Shown here one piece after another: positions 49,201 to 62,860 of a stretch of DNA of 64,000 nt. Origin of the DNA: Spinacia oleracea (Eukaryota; Streptophyta; Magnoliopsida; Caryophyllales; Amaranthaceae); NCBI RefSeq assembly GCF_020520425.1, contig NC_079488.1:9091747-9155746 (forward strand), given 5' to 3'. Position numbers and translations under genes: made by a program. Position 1 is the first letter of the stretch; every line of letters starts with the position of its first letter. The notes beneath the pieces were generated by a model. The model did not search any database, was not told the origin of the DNA, and saw nothing but the letters and a program-made list of their open reading frames with translations.

Positions 49201-50753
49201 GGGCTAGGGCTACGGTGAACCTACCCTTTAAATAGAGATTTCATTGCGAAGTTAGGTTGGAAAATCCTAACAGATGACAATAACCTTTGGGCCAATATTA
49301 TGAGAAAAAAATATCTTCAGAACACCAACTTCTTCTCTGCCAAGAGAAAAACCAGAGACTCGCCTATTTGGATTAGCATTTTAAACCAACGTGATCTACT
49401 TCGGAAAGGTGTGAGATGGAAATTAGGTAATGGGAACTCCATAAACTTTTGGAAAGATAACTGGGTAGGTCAATACGCATTATCTGATCTCCCGGGCATC
49501 TCTCCCAATGTTAGTATGGATAATTTCAAAGTCAACTCGTTTATAGATAAAACCAAAAATTGGGATCTAGGGAAACTTTCTTCGCTCCTCTCTCCTGAGA
49601 TTGTGCAAAAAATTAAAGGCATTCCTATTCCAGTGAATGATATTCCAGACAACCCTATTTGGGGGTGCACAAACTCGGGCGAATTCTCAGTAAAATCTAC
49701 AACCTGGCTAGCCCACGATTTACCCGCTACCAATGAAAACTGGAAGTTTCGATGGATTTGGTAACTTAATATAGCGCCAAAGATTAAAATCTTTCTATGG
49801 AAAATCTGTCACAAAAGCATCCCAAATAAGGAGATTCTCTTTCACAGGAAAATTATCCGGTCAAGCTGCTGCCCTAGATGCCAGCAAGCTAGTGAATCCA
49901 TTGACCACATGTTTCTCACTTGTGAGCACTCAAAAGAAGTTTGGACTCATAGGTTAACTAAGAATTGGTTTGGTTCCTCCTTCCCAATGACATATTTTTT
50001 CAAAACCCTGGACTATCTTAGACGTAATCAGGTAGCTCTCCGCAAGTTCATTACCTTATGCTGGACAATTTGGAAAGAAAGGAATGCCTTGGTTTTCTCG
50101 AACACCAAAGTTTCCCCTTGTCGCTGCTATTTCCGAGCTCTGAACACCTTTAAAGAATGGGAGCTCAGGCTTCGGATAGACGATCAACAACTTAAAGGTT
50201 CCCCTTTTCCCCCTTCCTCTCATCCTACCACCTCGCAACCCATCCTTGTGAAGTGGCTCCCGCCCCCGCCGGGCGCCTTCAAACTTAATTTCGACGGGTC
50301 ACGTAAAGCTTCGTCAGCAGCTGGCGGCATCATCATCAGAGACAACACGGGGAAAACAATCATAGCCAAATCGTTCAATCTGGGTAACTCTCGAGTCTAT
50401 ATGACGGAAGCCCTTGCCCTCATAAGGGTATTCAAGAGGCGATCAACCTTGGCATAAAAGATATCTACATTTAAGGTGACAATTTACTGGTGATAAACTC
50501 TCTGATAGGTACTTGGAATCCTCCTTGGAAACTCCAGAACATTATTCAAGACAGTAAGACTCTCCGCCAACACTTCACCTCTACTCATATCAAGCATATC
50601 TTCCGGGAAGCAAATAGAGCAGCAGATTGGATAGCTAATGTAGGTCATCTTATCATTGATCCCATGTGTATTACCCCGAATTCTAGCCCCAAGTTAGATA
50701 CTATTGTACAAACCGATGGCTTAGGTTGCAGCCTTGTGCGAAGGGGAACCTAA
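46225..50753 (+). pseudogene. LINE ORF2: endonuclease, reverse transcriptase, zf-RVT, RNase H (broken)
   Basis: Replication protein of an L1-type retrotransposon. From ATG 46225: an APE-like endonuclease (MRILTWNIQGG, ILVGDFNELL), then a TAG at 46759-46761 before the region with RLDRAIAS. Frame changes follow near 47025 and at an A-run around 47407. The RT begins with LRAPGSDGFGPKFFQ, is split by a MITE at 47722-48121, and resumes exactly with PNYFRPISLCN and the AFTPGRSIHDN region. The frame shifts near 48535, followed by RQGDPLSPYLF and the catalytic FADDSLLL. In-frame stops come at 49216 and near 49762. A zinc-binding region follows (CCPRCQQASESIDHMFLTC), then RNase H (FKLNFDGSRKASSAAGG, frame shift near 50440, REANRAADWIANVGH). 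The stop is at 50751-50753. Confidence 0.92.
47722..48121. mobile_element. Tourist-like MITE inside the LINE RT, 400 bp
   Basis: Ends GGCCCTGTTCGGC and, inverted, GGGTGTGTTCGGC. CTT flanks both sides (47719-47721, 48122-48124); removing the element plus one CTT joins the RT frame without a gap. Inside are inverted arrays of GGTAGCGG / CCGCTACC hexamer-like repeats. The TIR is PIF/Harbinger-like, although CTT is not the usual TWA target. Confidence 0.78.
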
Positions 50754-50785
50754 GTTCTTTCTCCTTACCTTAATAAAAAAAATAT

Positions 50786-50846
50786 ATTACATTGCATTGT
50801 ACTCTATACAGGTCAAACCAATTCGAGTATTCTAGAACGGAGGGAG
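50786..50846. mobile_element. Right end of the split Stowaway MITE
   Basis: After the LINE target duplication (50786-50805) comes the MITE right arm, ending TCTAGAACGGAGGGAG and followed by TA. It is the inverted counterpart of the terminus at 21252. Confidence 0.75.
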
Positions 50847-51015
50847 TATCTGCTTCTACCTGTCATGAACTTCTAAGCCCCTTTCTATTCTCTCATTTAA
50901 AGTTCTCAACCTCCTTTGGTTATCTCTTTTCTTCTCCCCTCATTCTCTCTCCTTTCTTCAGATTTTTGTATCCTCTACAATACGATTCAAAACACGTCAC
51001 CATGACCGTAATAAC

Positions 51016-51563
51016 TAGAGCTGTCAAAAATCGACCCGACCCAAAAACCGACCCGAACCCGACCCGAATATACTGGGTCCTGAACAAGATATTGTGACCC
51101 GTAACCCGATTTTATCCGAACCCGAGCAACCCGAAAAGTAATGGGTCAAAACCCGACCGAACCCGTTTTGGACCCGACCGATTGAAAATCATTGTATTTA
51201 TAGTAATAAATGAGATTATGAGAAAATTTAAGCATAAAAAACACGCTATTTTTACTATTGTTCTGTGTAATATGATTTTAATTTTAATTATACGCCATTT
51301 TATGGTTGAATTTGACAAAATATAAACTTTCGTAGGAAAATTTGTTAATTTGTGCCAATATTTTGTATATTTTTCACCTAAATTAATGAAAATATAATGC
51401 GCGTTTTAAAATCTCTTAACCCGTTGGGTCAACCCGAACCCGAAAGTTCTGGGTCTTGAACAAGCATTTGTAAACCCGAACCCGAAAGTGACCGACCCGA
51501 TTCAACCCGAACCCGAAAGTAATTTTTCACAACCCGACCCGACCGACCCGTTTGACAGGTCTA
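51016..51563. mobile_element. hAT-like MITE with perfect 8-bp duplication, 548 bp
   Basis: Ends TAGAGCTGTCAAA and TTTGACAGGTCTA are inverted copies, flanked by GTAATAAC at 51008-51015 and 51564-51571. Both arms are filled with ACCCGACC-type repeats and the middle is AT-rich. Closely related elements lie at 5557 and 56452. Confidence 0.88.
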
Positions 51564-51867
51564 GTAATAACAATGAAGGCCACAAGATTCAAAGTGGGTT
51601 TCAATATGTCCCCCAAATTCCATTATTAATTGATCAAATAATTCAATAAATAAGCACATTTATGGTGATGAATTAGCACATATTTATTCAATTTTGGAGG
51701 GTTTGGAAGAGGCTGCCCCATATCAGATATGTTTTTATAAAAAATATCATTCTAAGATGGATTTAAACTTCCTCGGTGAGGAACGTTGCGCTGTTGACGC
51801 TATTGAGCACTATTGTTCTCGATCATTATGGAGCTTATATATAAGGGGGGAAAAGTAGATATATAAA

Positions 51868-52652
51868 AGGGGCTTACTATTTACCGCCCCATATTACTCA
51901 AAACCGCCCCATTCATTTACCCATATATCCTTCTTTATTTACCCCCTTCATTCAACATTTACCCATATACCCGCCCCAAATCTAACCACCACCGCCAACC
52001 ACTACCTCCAGCCACCACCATCACGTCCTAGGCGATAAAATGGCCGAGTCTTTACAAGAGCTTTTTATAATTTTTTATTTTTGTCCGAATTTTTTTTTAA
52101 AACTTATGTATTTTTAGCTTGTACCATGGTACAGACTTATGAATTTTAAGCTTGTACCATGGTACAAACTTATGAGTTTTTAGCTTCGACCATGGTATTG
52201 ACCTATGCAGTTTAAAGCTTGTACCATGGAAGGAGCCAAAAATTCATAAGCTTATATCATGGTACAAGCTAAATATTCATCTATATTATTTAAGATTTTA
52301 ATTTGTTGTTGCATTGATTTAATGTAATCGGAAAAAAAAATAGAGACTTATGAACTTTTAGCTCCTTCCATGGTACAAATGGTACAAGCTTATGAATTTT
52401 AAGCTTTTTACATGGTACAAGGTTACATTGCATAAATCAATACCATGGTCAAAGCTAAAAACTCATAAGTCTGTATCATGATACAAGATTAAAATTCATA
52501 AGCCTGTACCATGGTACAAGCTAAAAACACGAGTTTGTAAAAGAAAATCGGACAAAAAAAAACTTGGACATTTTATCGCGGTGGCCAGAGGTAGTGGCGG
52601 GCGATGGGGTGATATCGGTTTTGAGTAATATGAAGCGGCTTTTAGCGCTCCA
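51868..52652. mobile_element. Palindromic fold-back element with GTACCATGGTAC repeats
   Basis: The two halves are long inverted copies: CATATTACTCAAAACCG near the left edge is matched by CGGTTTTGAGTAATATG near 52617, and GATAAAATGGCC at 52034 by the inverted counterpart near 52570. The centre (52117-52515) carries about ten copies of the self-complementary GTACCATGGTAC, intact or degraded, joined by CTTATGAATTTTAAGC-like linkers. These face one way in the left half and the other way in the right. No target duplication was identified; ends are approximate. Confidence 0.65.
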
Positions 52653-53262
52653 CATAATGAAAGAGTTAAGATTAAATGGGAAATAATTTGCCCAAAATAT
52701 CAATTGGCTGAGACAAATGGTTTCTTCGTTCAATATATCATTTGAATTTTATTTAATTCCAAAAAGACAACGTTTTCATGTGTCCAAGACCCAAAATTAG
52801 AAATTAAATCACAAGGTTACAAAAGCAACCTTGTGGGATTTAAATAGGAAAATGTAGACAACACAAACTACAACTATTAACACATCACAAAAGAAATTGG
52901 GTCTCTTTGAAACCCTATGAATCAATCCAAAACCTCCAAATGTAATCAAACAGACCACATACAGCACAAAAGACCATCAAGAAAATAGCCAATCCGAAAA
53001 CTCAAAGTGATTTGAAAAAAACAAAACCTATAAATCAAATGGGGATTAACAGCAACATATTGCAAAAATCTGGTTTTACTGAACTCAAATATACCAAGTT
53101 ATGGAAACTACAAAAATTTTCATAGAACACTTAATAAAGACCGTGCAGAAACACCACTGTCAACTTGATAAAACATTATATGAAGTCTGGTGACTAGCAG
53201 CAACCAACCAGCCCATAAAAAGAGTAAAAAAGAGAGTCTGTAAACTAGCCTAGTGAATCCGA
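52653..53262. other. Spacer and probable RPS3 3' UTR
   Basis: AT-rich; the part next to 53262 should hold the 3' UTR of the RPS3 gene on the minus strand. No other gene seen. Confidence 0.35.
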
Positions 53263-56451
<3,189 letters not shown>

Positions 56452-56935
56452 TAGACCTGCCAAAAATCGACCCGATCCGTAAATGTTGGGTCTTCAATTA
56501 AATTTTGTAACTCATAATACGATTTTTTACGAATCCGAACAACCCCAAAAATAATGGGTTAAAAACCAGACCGAACCCACTTGACCCGACTGACTAAAAA
56601 GAGTTGTATTTGTAGTAAAAGTGAGATTATAAGAAATTTTAAACATAATAAACATGTTGTTGTTACTATTGTTTGGTGTTATATGATTTTGATTTAAATT
56701 ATACGTCATTTTAAGTTTGAATTCGACTAAATACAAACTTATGTATGGAAATTTGTTAATTTGTGTATTTTTTTATATATTTTTTACCGTATACAAATTA
56801 ATGATAATATAATATGCGTTTAAAATTCCCTCAACCCGTTAGGTCGACTCAAACTCAAAAGTTATGAGTCTTGAATTAGAATTTCTAAATTCGTACCCGA
56901 AAATGACCAACCGAATAATCCGAACCCGAAAGTAG
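56452..56935. mobile_element. Degraded hAT-like MITE
   Basis: Left end TAGACCTGCCAAAAATCGAC and the internal AACCCG/GACCCGA repeats match the element at 51016, including ATGGAAATTTGTTAATTTGT in the middle. The right end fades after CCCGAAAGTAGG; no terminal TGACAGGTCTA or target duplication is left. Confidence 0.65.
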
Positions 56936-57043
56936 GTATGTTGCCTAAACATGGTGCAAAACTGCAAACTAGTTTTATTTGTGGGCCTTGGGCCGTGTGG
57001 AAGCACCTTAGAATATTAGTTCAAGTTAGACCAAGACAAGTCC

Positions 57044-57045
57044 AT

Positions 57046-57084
<39 letters not shown>
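57044..57084. repeat. (TTTA)n microsatellite
   Basis: About ten perfect copies of TTTA. Confidence 0.9.
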
Positions 57085-57157
57085 GATTGCCCTGTTAGAA
57101 TATCGGCTAATTTGTTAGATATTGGTAATTTGTTAAGACTTAAATATTTAATTAAAT

Positions 57158-57410
57158 ATATTTCCTCTGTCCTAATTTGTATTATGGTTGATTTACGCTC
57201 TCCAATAAATGAATTCGACTCTTAATATTTTTAATTAATTATTAGCAAAACTCCCAAAAAAAATGATATTAGAAAATATTTATCCAAGCGAATCTAACAA
57301 GATCTACATATATAATATTTTTATTACATATGAATCACAAAATAGGACCAAAAGGCTAGTGTGAATAGTGTAAAAATTAAATGGTGCAATATTTAAGGAA
57401 CGGGAGAAAT
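57158..57410. mobile_element. Degraded Stowaway-like MITE
   Basis: TTTCCTCTGTCCTAATTTG at the left and ATTTAAGGAACGGGAGAAA at the right form an imperfect inverted repeat of Stowaway type. The interior has AATAGGACCAAAAGGCTAGT, reminiscent of related copies. Ends are approximate. Confidence 0.5.
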
Positions 57411-57519
57411 ATTAATAGTCATGAATAAGGTCTTGGCCTAAGAGCAAAGATCGAGAGGTATATGCCAATATGCCATAGGTTCTAATCTCACTTCTTTTAT
57501 TTGTATTTTATAATTTATA

Positions 57520-57774
57520 CTACCCCCGTTTCAGAAAGTTCTTTACGCTTTGGAAAATGTGTCCAACGTATGAAAACTTTGACTGTAAATTCTCACTATT
57601 ATATACATCAAAATGTTACATGTAAAATCTTGTTAGATTGGTCTCGTTATTTATTTTGAGAATATTAACTTTTTATAATTTTATTCCATACAAAATTGGA
57701 TATATTAACGGTCAAATATTGCACCGGAGTCCGTGCAAATAGTAAGTGTAAAGATCTTTTTGAAACGGAGGAAG
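57520..57774. mobile_element. Stowaway-like MITE, 255 bp
   Basis: Ends CTACCCCCGTTTCAGAAAG and, inverted, CTTCCTCCGTTTCAAAAAG, each flanked by TA. The subterminal TTTACGCTTTGG and AGTGTAAAGATC continue the inverted repeat. Confidence 0.78.
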
Positions 57775-59062
57775 TACTAGCTAATTTATAATGCCCTTAT
57801 GACTCATTCAGACAAAAAAGAGAATACGAACATAAAAATGTATATGTAGATAAAAACGAAAGCCAAATTCTTGCTAGCTTTGCAGAACGTGGAAGTATAT
57901 GAAAGAGAAATCCTTAATTAATACACCCGTATTAAACATATATGGGTATTGAATTTGTTTATATGATCGGAAAACCTTGTAAATAAATACGTAGTATAAA
58001 GTTTTCAAACAAAAAAACTCGATCTTGATTGTGCATATACAACATTTGTGATTTTGTATGTCACATTTATTGTTGAATAGACAAATTTTTGTTTCAAATA
58101 TATAAGGTACAACATTTACCCCCTTCGTTGTCAAAAAAAAAAAACATTTACCCCTTTATTATACATTTGTCCTCCTCGAATGCTATGTAAGAGACCATGG
58201 CTCGAATTACCAAAATCCACCGTTAACAATACATGCTACTAATCTACTATACTAGTCGTGTACATGTAAATGGGCAAAGGAATAATTTGGAAAATTATTG
58301 ACAATATTGTTGAAAAGACTAATTTACATGTGAGTTGGAATTCATTATCTTACATGGAATAAATAGAATTAGATTGAATAATCTATAAAATTGATGGGCT
58401 ACTTAACCTATCAACAAGTGGTTTAGGATTGAATCCCGCCAAACTTATATGTGTTCAATCTCTTGTCTTGTATGAGATTGTGCATGGCCAGTTGAGTTTA
58501 TCGAACGTCAAGATGGTTGAAGGCGTCGTGTATAATGGCACGTGGGGCATGGTACCATCTAAAGATTGTCGTGGGTCGGACCTCCTCGACACGAGCACGA
58601 AAAAAAGCACATGTGGACACGTAGACGAAGTGATGGGTCGTGGGCGGCAATTTATTGGAAAAATCGCGAGAAGGCACGACACGAGGACCCATATACCCTA
58701 TTTTAAAACTTTCGGCTCGACCTGATTCAGAGTGAACTTTATACGGGCCGGGTCGTTTAGGCCACGACCCATAAACTGGATTCGAAGCACGGCCCGACCT
58801 GGCCACAGCTATCTTTAGTACCATCCGGCTAATCAAGGCTATTGCCTTATCGCCTCAATTTCTGTTGCATGTTTGTTGTATAGGCCGCGTCGTGCTTTTC
58901 TTTTTATTGGGCCGTGTTGCACTCGAGTTTACAAACATTAGGACAATCAGTCAATTAATAGTTGAATTAGCCACAAAGTAGCATTATGCTGACTTGCTGA
59001 GGCACTATTTATTTATATCAAGGGGGTAACAATTAAAAGTATAGAAGTATATAAGAATATTA
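57775..59062. other. Intergenic DNA, no gene recognised
   Basis: Mostly AT-rich. Bases about 58520-58815 are GC-rich with GGGCCGGGTCG and GGCCCGACCTGGCCACAGCTA, which looks like the right part of an hAT-like repeat whose left end I cannot find. Short frames on both strands there show no domain. Confidence 0.35.
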
Positions 59063-59349
59063 CTCTTTGCCTCTCTAAAATAGTATTTCATTTGACTTTT
59101 CACCGTTTCTAAATATGACTTAAAACACAAACATTTCTAATTCTACGTGCATAAAATTATAACAAAGTTGATACTCTAAAAAAAATAATTTAAAACGAAT
59201 CTAATAAAACCCCACATGACCAAAAAATACAACGAGCAATATGAGAATCCATGGTCAAAGTTTTCAAAGTTTGACCCAAAAATACATCGTCAAAGTGTTC
59301 AAAGTTTGACCAAAAAATGGAACGAGCAATGTTTTAAGGATGGAGGGAG
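59063..59349. mobile_element. Stowaway-like MITE, 287 bp
   Basis: Left CTCTTTGCCTCTCTAAAATA and right TTTTAAGGATGGAGGGAG are imperfect inverted repeats, flanked by TA. Near the right end a duplicated GTCAAAGTKTTCAAAGTTTGA motif occurs twice. Confidence 0.65.
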
Positions 59350-59451
59350 TAATTGGTTAGAGCATACACCTTAGGCTTTAGCCCTTGCAACTTGCAAGTC
59401 ACTGTAACGAATAATACTTCGTATGAACAATTAGTATATCTCTACTATTTA

Positions 59452-59570
59452 AAAAGTGGCAGCCAAATAAATTTCCTTATGAACAGTAACACTAATGTCT
59501 CTTCTCTACTCTTTCAAAAGTGGCAGCCAAATAACTTTCCTTATGAACAGTAACACTAATGTCTCTTTAC
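59452..59570. repeat. 64-bp tandem duplication
   Basis: Two near-identical copies of a unit starting AAAAGTGGCAGCCAAATAA and containing TTCCTTATGAACAGTAACAC. Confidence 0.85.
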
Positions 59571-60713
59571 AAATTTAACCCCACCTTAGAGGAAGAACAG
59601 AGCTTTTCATGTGTTTCCCTTTCTGAATTATTCAACCACTTTATTCAAGCTTTATCTTCCTCTAATTAATGGAGCTTCAATTCTTCATCCCATCCCAGAA
59701 AAGTCTTAACATCCCCATTTCCGTTCGGTGTTCCTCTCTCCTATTTGCTAATTTGGTTCTTTTAAAATTCAAATAGTTGAATGTTGAAAAATACCAAGTT
59801 AATTCCAAGAACCTGGACATTTTAATTTCCCCTTCTCTAAAAGAAATTGAACTTGGATCATAAAAGAGGAAAGAGAAGAGATTGAACTTGGATCATAAAA
59901 GAAGAAAGAGATAACGAAGAAGAGGCGTGGGTTTTGTTGATGAAGAAGAGGCGTGGGTTTTGTTGCTCTAAGATGGGTTTACTCACTCGAACTTCATCTC
60001 ACTTCAAGCAACAATCTAAGTTTCAATTACGGAAATGTCGAGGTACTTAAGCAGTTCTATAATTTCCATTTGTGAATTAAAGCTTGGTGAATTTTTCAAT
60101 TTCTGGGATTATGGATTAAATTTTTGTCCTTAATTTACATCCTTCTCTTCTAGTCTGAAGAACCGAAAACCCCCAAATTTTTGGTTTATGTAATTGTTTA
60201 GTTTTTCAATTGTATTGCTTAATTTTACCCCTTTCTTCATCATTGTTTCTGGATTTCTGGTGAATTCCTCCAGTAATGTAAGTGAAAATTTTACTTTGAA
60301 CTTTACCTTAGCTTGTTTTCATGACAAACAGATTTTGATATTGTTTCGTAGAATATGATAATTTCTTAACTGAGTTTTTGTACTGAGTAGTCAATCAACT
60401 GAATTCAGACAGTGCAGGCGTTGTACTGCAGTGTAGTGCGTATTGGAAATAAGTAAATGCCACATTTAGCTATGAAGCATGTCGTGCTCTTTAGTTGAGT
60501 TATTAGTACTCACTATGACACAATTATGTGTTGCTATCTTCCTAAACCTTTTGATTGATCTGTGTAGGGTCTCTTTGCTCTACAAAGCTTAATTAGCCAA
60601 ACCATAGAAAGAAGGGCAACGAGCACAACATCCCTGTTTGTGAGGAAAAAGTTACAGAGAAAAAACTTCATTAGATAATTTTTTAGATGAAGAGAAGGGT
60701 GAACCAGTTGTAG
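59571..60713. other. Possible remnant 5' region of the broken gene that follows
   Basis: AT-rich DNA with scattered coding-like tracts, for example a 30-bp duplication around GAAGAAGAGGCGTGGGTTTT (59919-59962) and intron-like T-rich stretches. No frame could be joined with confidence. Confidence 0.3.
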
Positions 60714-62473
60714 GTTTCAGTTGTGGCATTAGCTCAAAGGAAGTTAGAAATCAAGAAGTTAAATGAAAAGTTAAGCTCCTTGGAAGACCAGCCGAAGAAA
60801 TACCAGGAAGAGGCCCATGAGGTTTCCGGGATTGTTGAATCTAATAAAGTTGAAACCGAAAACATGGCTGAAAAATTAGGCGTTAAAAGCTTACTTCTCT
60901 TGAAGGAAAACTAACAGTACACCAGGAAGAAGCTCGTGAAGCCTCTGGGATCGCTGAATCAAGAAAATATGACATTGAACAGTTGCGGGTTTCAGTTGTG
61001 GCATTAGCTCAAAGGGAGTTGGAAATCAAGGAGTTAAATGACAAGTTAAGCTCCCTTGAAGACCAACTAAAGAAATACCAGGAAGAGACCCTTGAGGTGT
61101 CGCGGATCGCTGAATCTCGTAAACTTGAATTTGAAAATATGCTTCTGAAATTACAAGAGAAGACGAAAATGGTTGATGAACTACAACTTGAAGTAGGTCA
61201 AGTTGAGACACGTAACGAAGCCTTGGCTGAGGCATATATAAAACTCATTCAGGGTCTAGCTTTGGATGAGACCGAACAAAGTGATCTCCAAGCTAAGCTG
61301 TCACATGTTCTGGATGAGAAGGATGCCATTGCTGCGAAATGTTTCTTGTCAGAGAAGGCAGCTGAGGAGTTACGCCATGAGCTAACTTCTGAAAAGGAAA
61401 AGCTCCAGTCTGAGGTTTGTACTTCGTACCTCAAACAATTTCATATTACATACGAAGTATTTTTTTTAATTTCTTTTACAAAAAATGATTTAACAATAAA
61501 TTACCTATCCTACAGATATCTGCAGCCAGCTTCACGAAACAATAAAAGAACTTCAAGCAATTGTGGTCAAATTAGAAGAGCAACTAAAAGAATATAGAGG
61601 AAAAGAAGATGCTTCAAAGACTGAGATTGAAAATCTTAACTTTGAAACTTCTGAGAATCTTCCCTGCAAGCAAGGTTGAAGGAACTTGAAGAGCAATGTC
61701 TGGCAACTGAGGCTCAATAGAAAGAAGAGGTTGGTGTTCAATGAATTGTGAACCTTAATTCAGGTTTAGTTTGCCCGTCTTAAGAAAAACACACTTAACT
61801 CTCTGTTTTTTTGCAGGTTAAAAATGTACAAACATCTGCTACAGCGAAAGAGGTTGATTTGACTTCTCAGTTGGAATATCATACGGAGTATGCAAAAACT
61901 CCATGATCGTGATTCGTTGTAGGAAAGGGTTGTGAAACTTGAAGAAGAGTTACAGCTTGCAGAGACCACCGTAACTAAGCTGGTTAGTTAAACGTTTTTG
62001 CTTCATGTCTTCTTTTATACAAAATGCTCATGACAATAATTTCAGACATAGGTCTTCTTGGGAATAATTTGTTGCCAATCTTCGTAATCTCCAAACACTT
62101 ATCAATTTCACTGAAAAATGTTAATCATCTGGATTGTTGGTCTAACAGAAAGAGGAGAGTTCCACAAAGATCTCTAAATTGGAAGCTGCCAAGAGTCATA
62201 CAGCTGAAGAGCTTGACGCCAAAAACAAAAAAATCATATTTCTCGGAAAGAAAATTGAGGAAGTTAGCTGTGTTGAAGAAAACATATCGCATTGTGAAAC
62301 CTTTGTATACTCACCTTAGCTTTGGCTGTGACTATCGGAGGAAAATGGTGGATATGGATTATGAACTATGGAACGATAACATCGAGGTATACGCCATAAC
62401 TTGTTCTCCTAGCTTTTTCCAGACTATTATCTGCTGTAAGCTGTCAACAAATATGAAAAACTTGCGCCCCTGA
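60714..62473 (+). pseudogene. Broken coiled-coil (myosin-like) protein gene fragment
   Basis: Several short open stretches encode heptad-rich, E/K/L-rich protein: KLNEKLSSLEDQPKKYQEE (60723-60914), then a second related copy KELNDKLSSLEDQLKKYQEE continuing to ELTSEKEKLQSEV (60983 to about 61413). Later pieces in other frames lie around 61815-61985 and 62150-62280. The first two are a diverged tandem duplication of about 270 bp. Frameshifts and stops separate the pieces. The pattern recalls plant long coiled-coil proteins of the myosin-like/CIP1-like type, a family impression only. Introns explain some breaks but not the stops at 60914 and around 61599. Confidence 0.6.
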
Positions 62474-62659
62474 CAGTAAACCTACCAGACCTAAATAATT
62501 TAGTAGAAATTTCCCAATATTATTAGGAAACCCTTTTTGTTACAGCTCAAATAGTTAGGGTCTTGAATACAAATTATCGACCCAAAATCCGAAACAATAT
62601 GAGATAAATTACCCTACCAACTGAATTTGATGAACTGAATCTGTATTGGTCTTATGCAG

Positions 62660-62860
62660 GTGCATCCTGAAGCTGCACCTTACAGAACGTATGGATGTCC
62701 ACTTTATGATGATCTATGCAAAATATTTACAAAGCCCGTAGCTACTGGAAAGTATGCTTTCTCACCTGAGATGATTACTCCAGTCACTAGCTCTACTTCA
62801 CGGAAAAAAACAAGGCTTAAGCTTGGATATCATGTAACAAACCACCTTAGAGTGGTTTGA
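62660..62860 (+). pseudogene. Possible Myb/SANT-like protein exon fragment
   Basis: After an acceptor (CTTATGCAG at 62651-62659) the frame reads VHPEAAPYRTYGCPLYDDLC, then KIFTKPVATGKYAFSP, ending at 62860. The HPEAAPYRTxGCPLYDDLC pattern resembles the end of plant Myb/SANT-like (L10-interacting MYB-type) domains. The upstream helices are not found nearby, so it is a fragment or a last exon of an unrecognised gene. Confidence 0.4.

Larger units (their letters stand above)
21501..50785 (+). mobile_element. L1-like LINE interrupted by a copia composite and a MITE
   Basis: Flanked by a 20-bp target duplication, 21481-21500 and 50786-50805, differing at two positions (ATTACATTGCATTRTACWCT). With the two nested insertions removed it is about 7.4 kb, full length for a plant L1. 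Order: 5' UTR (21501-22377), ORF1 (split), a middle frame (45293-46228), ORF2 (46225-50753) and an A-rich tail near 50773-50784. It carries multiple stops and frameshifts in ORF1 and ORF2, so it is dead as it stands. Confidence 0.9.

Noticed and set aside
58424..58836. Frames of 75-112 codons on both strands in a GC-rich stretch
   Set aside because: Resemble the GGCCCG-rich inside of hAT-like MITEs; no domain or splice context.
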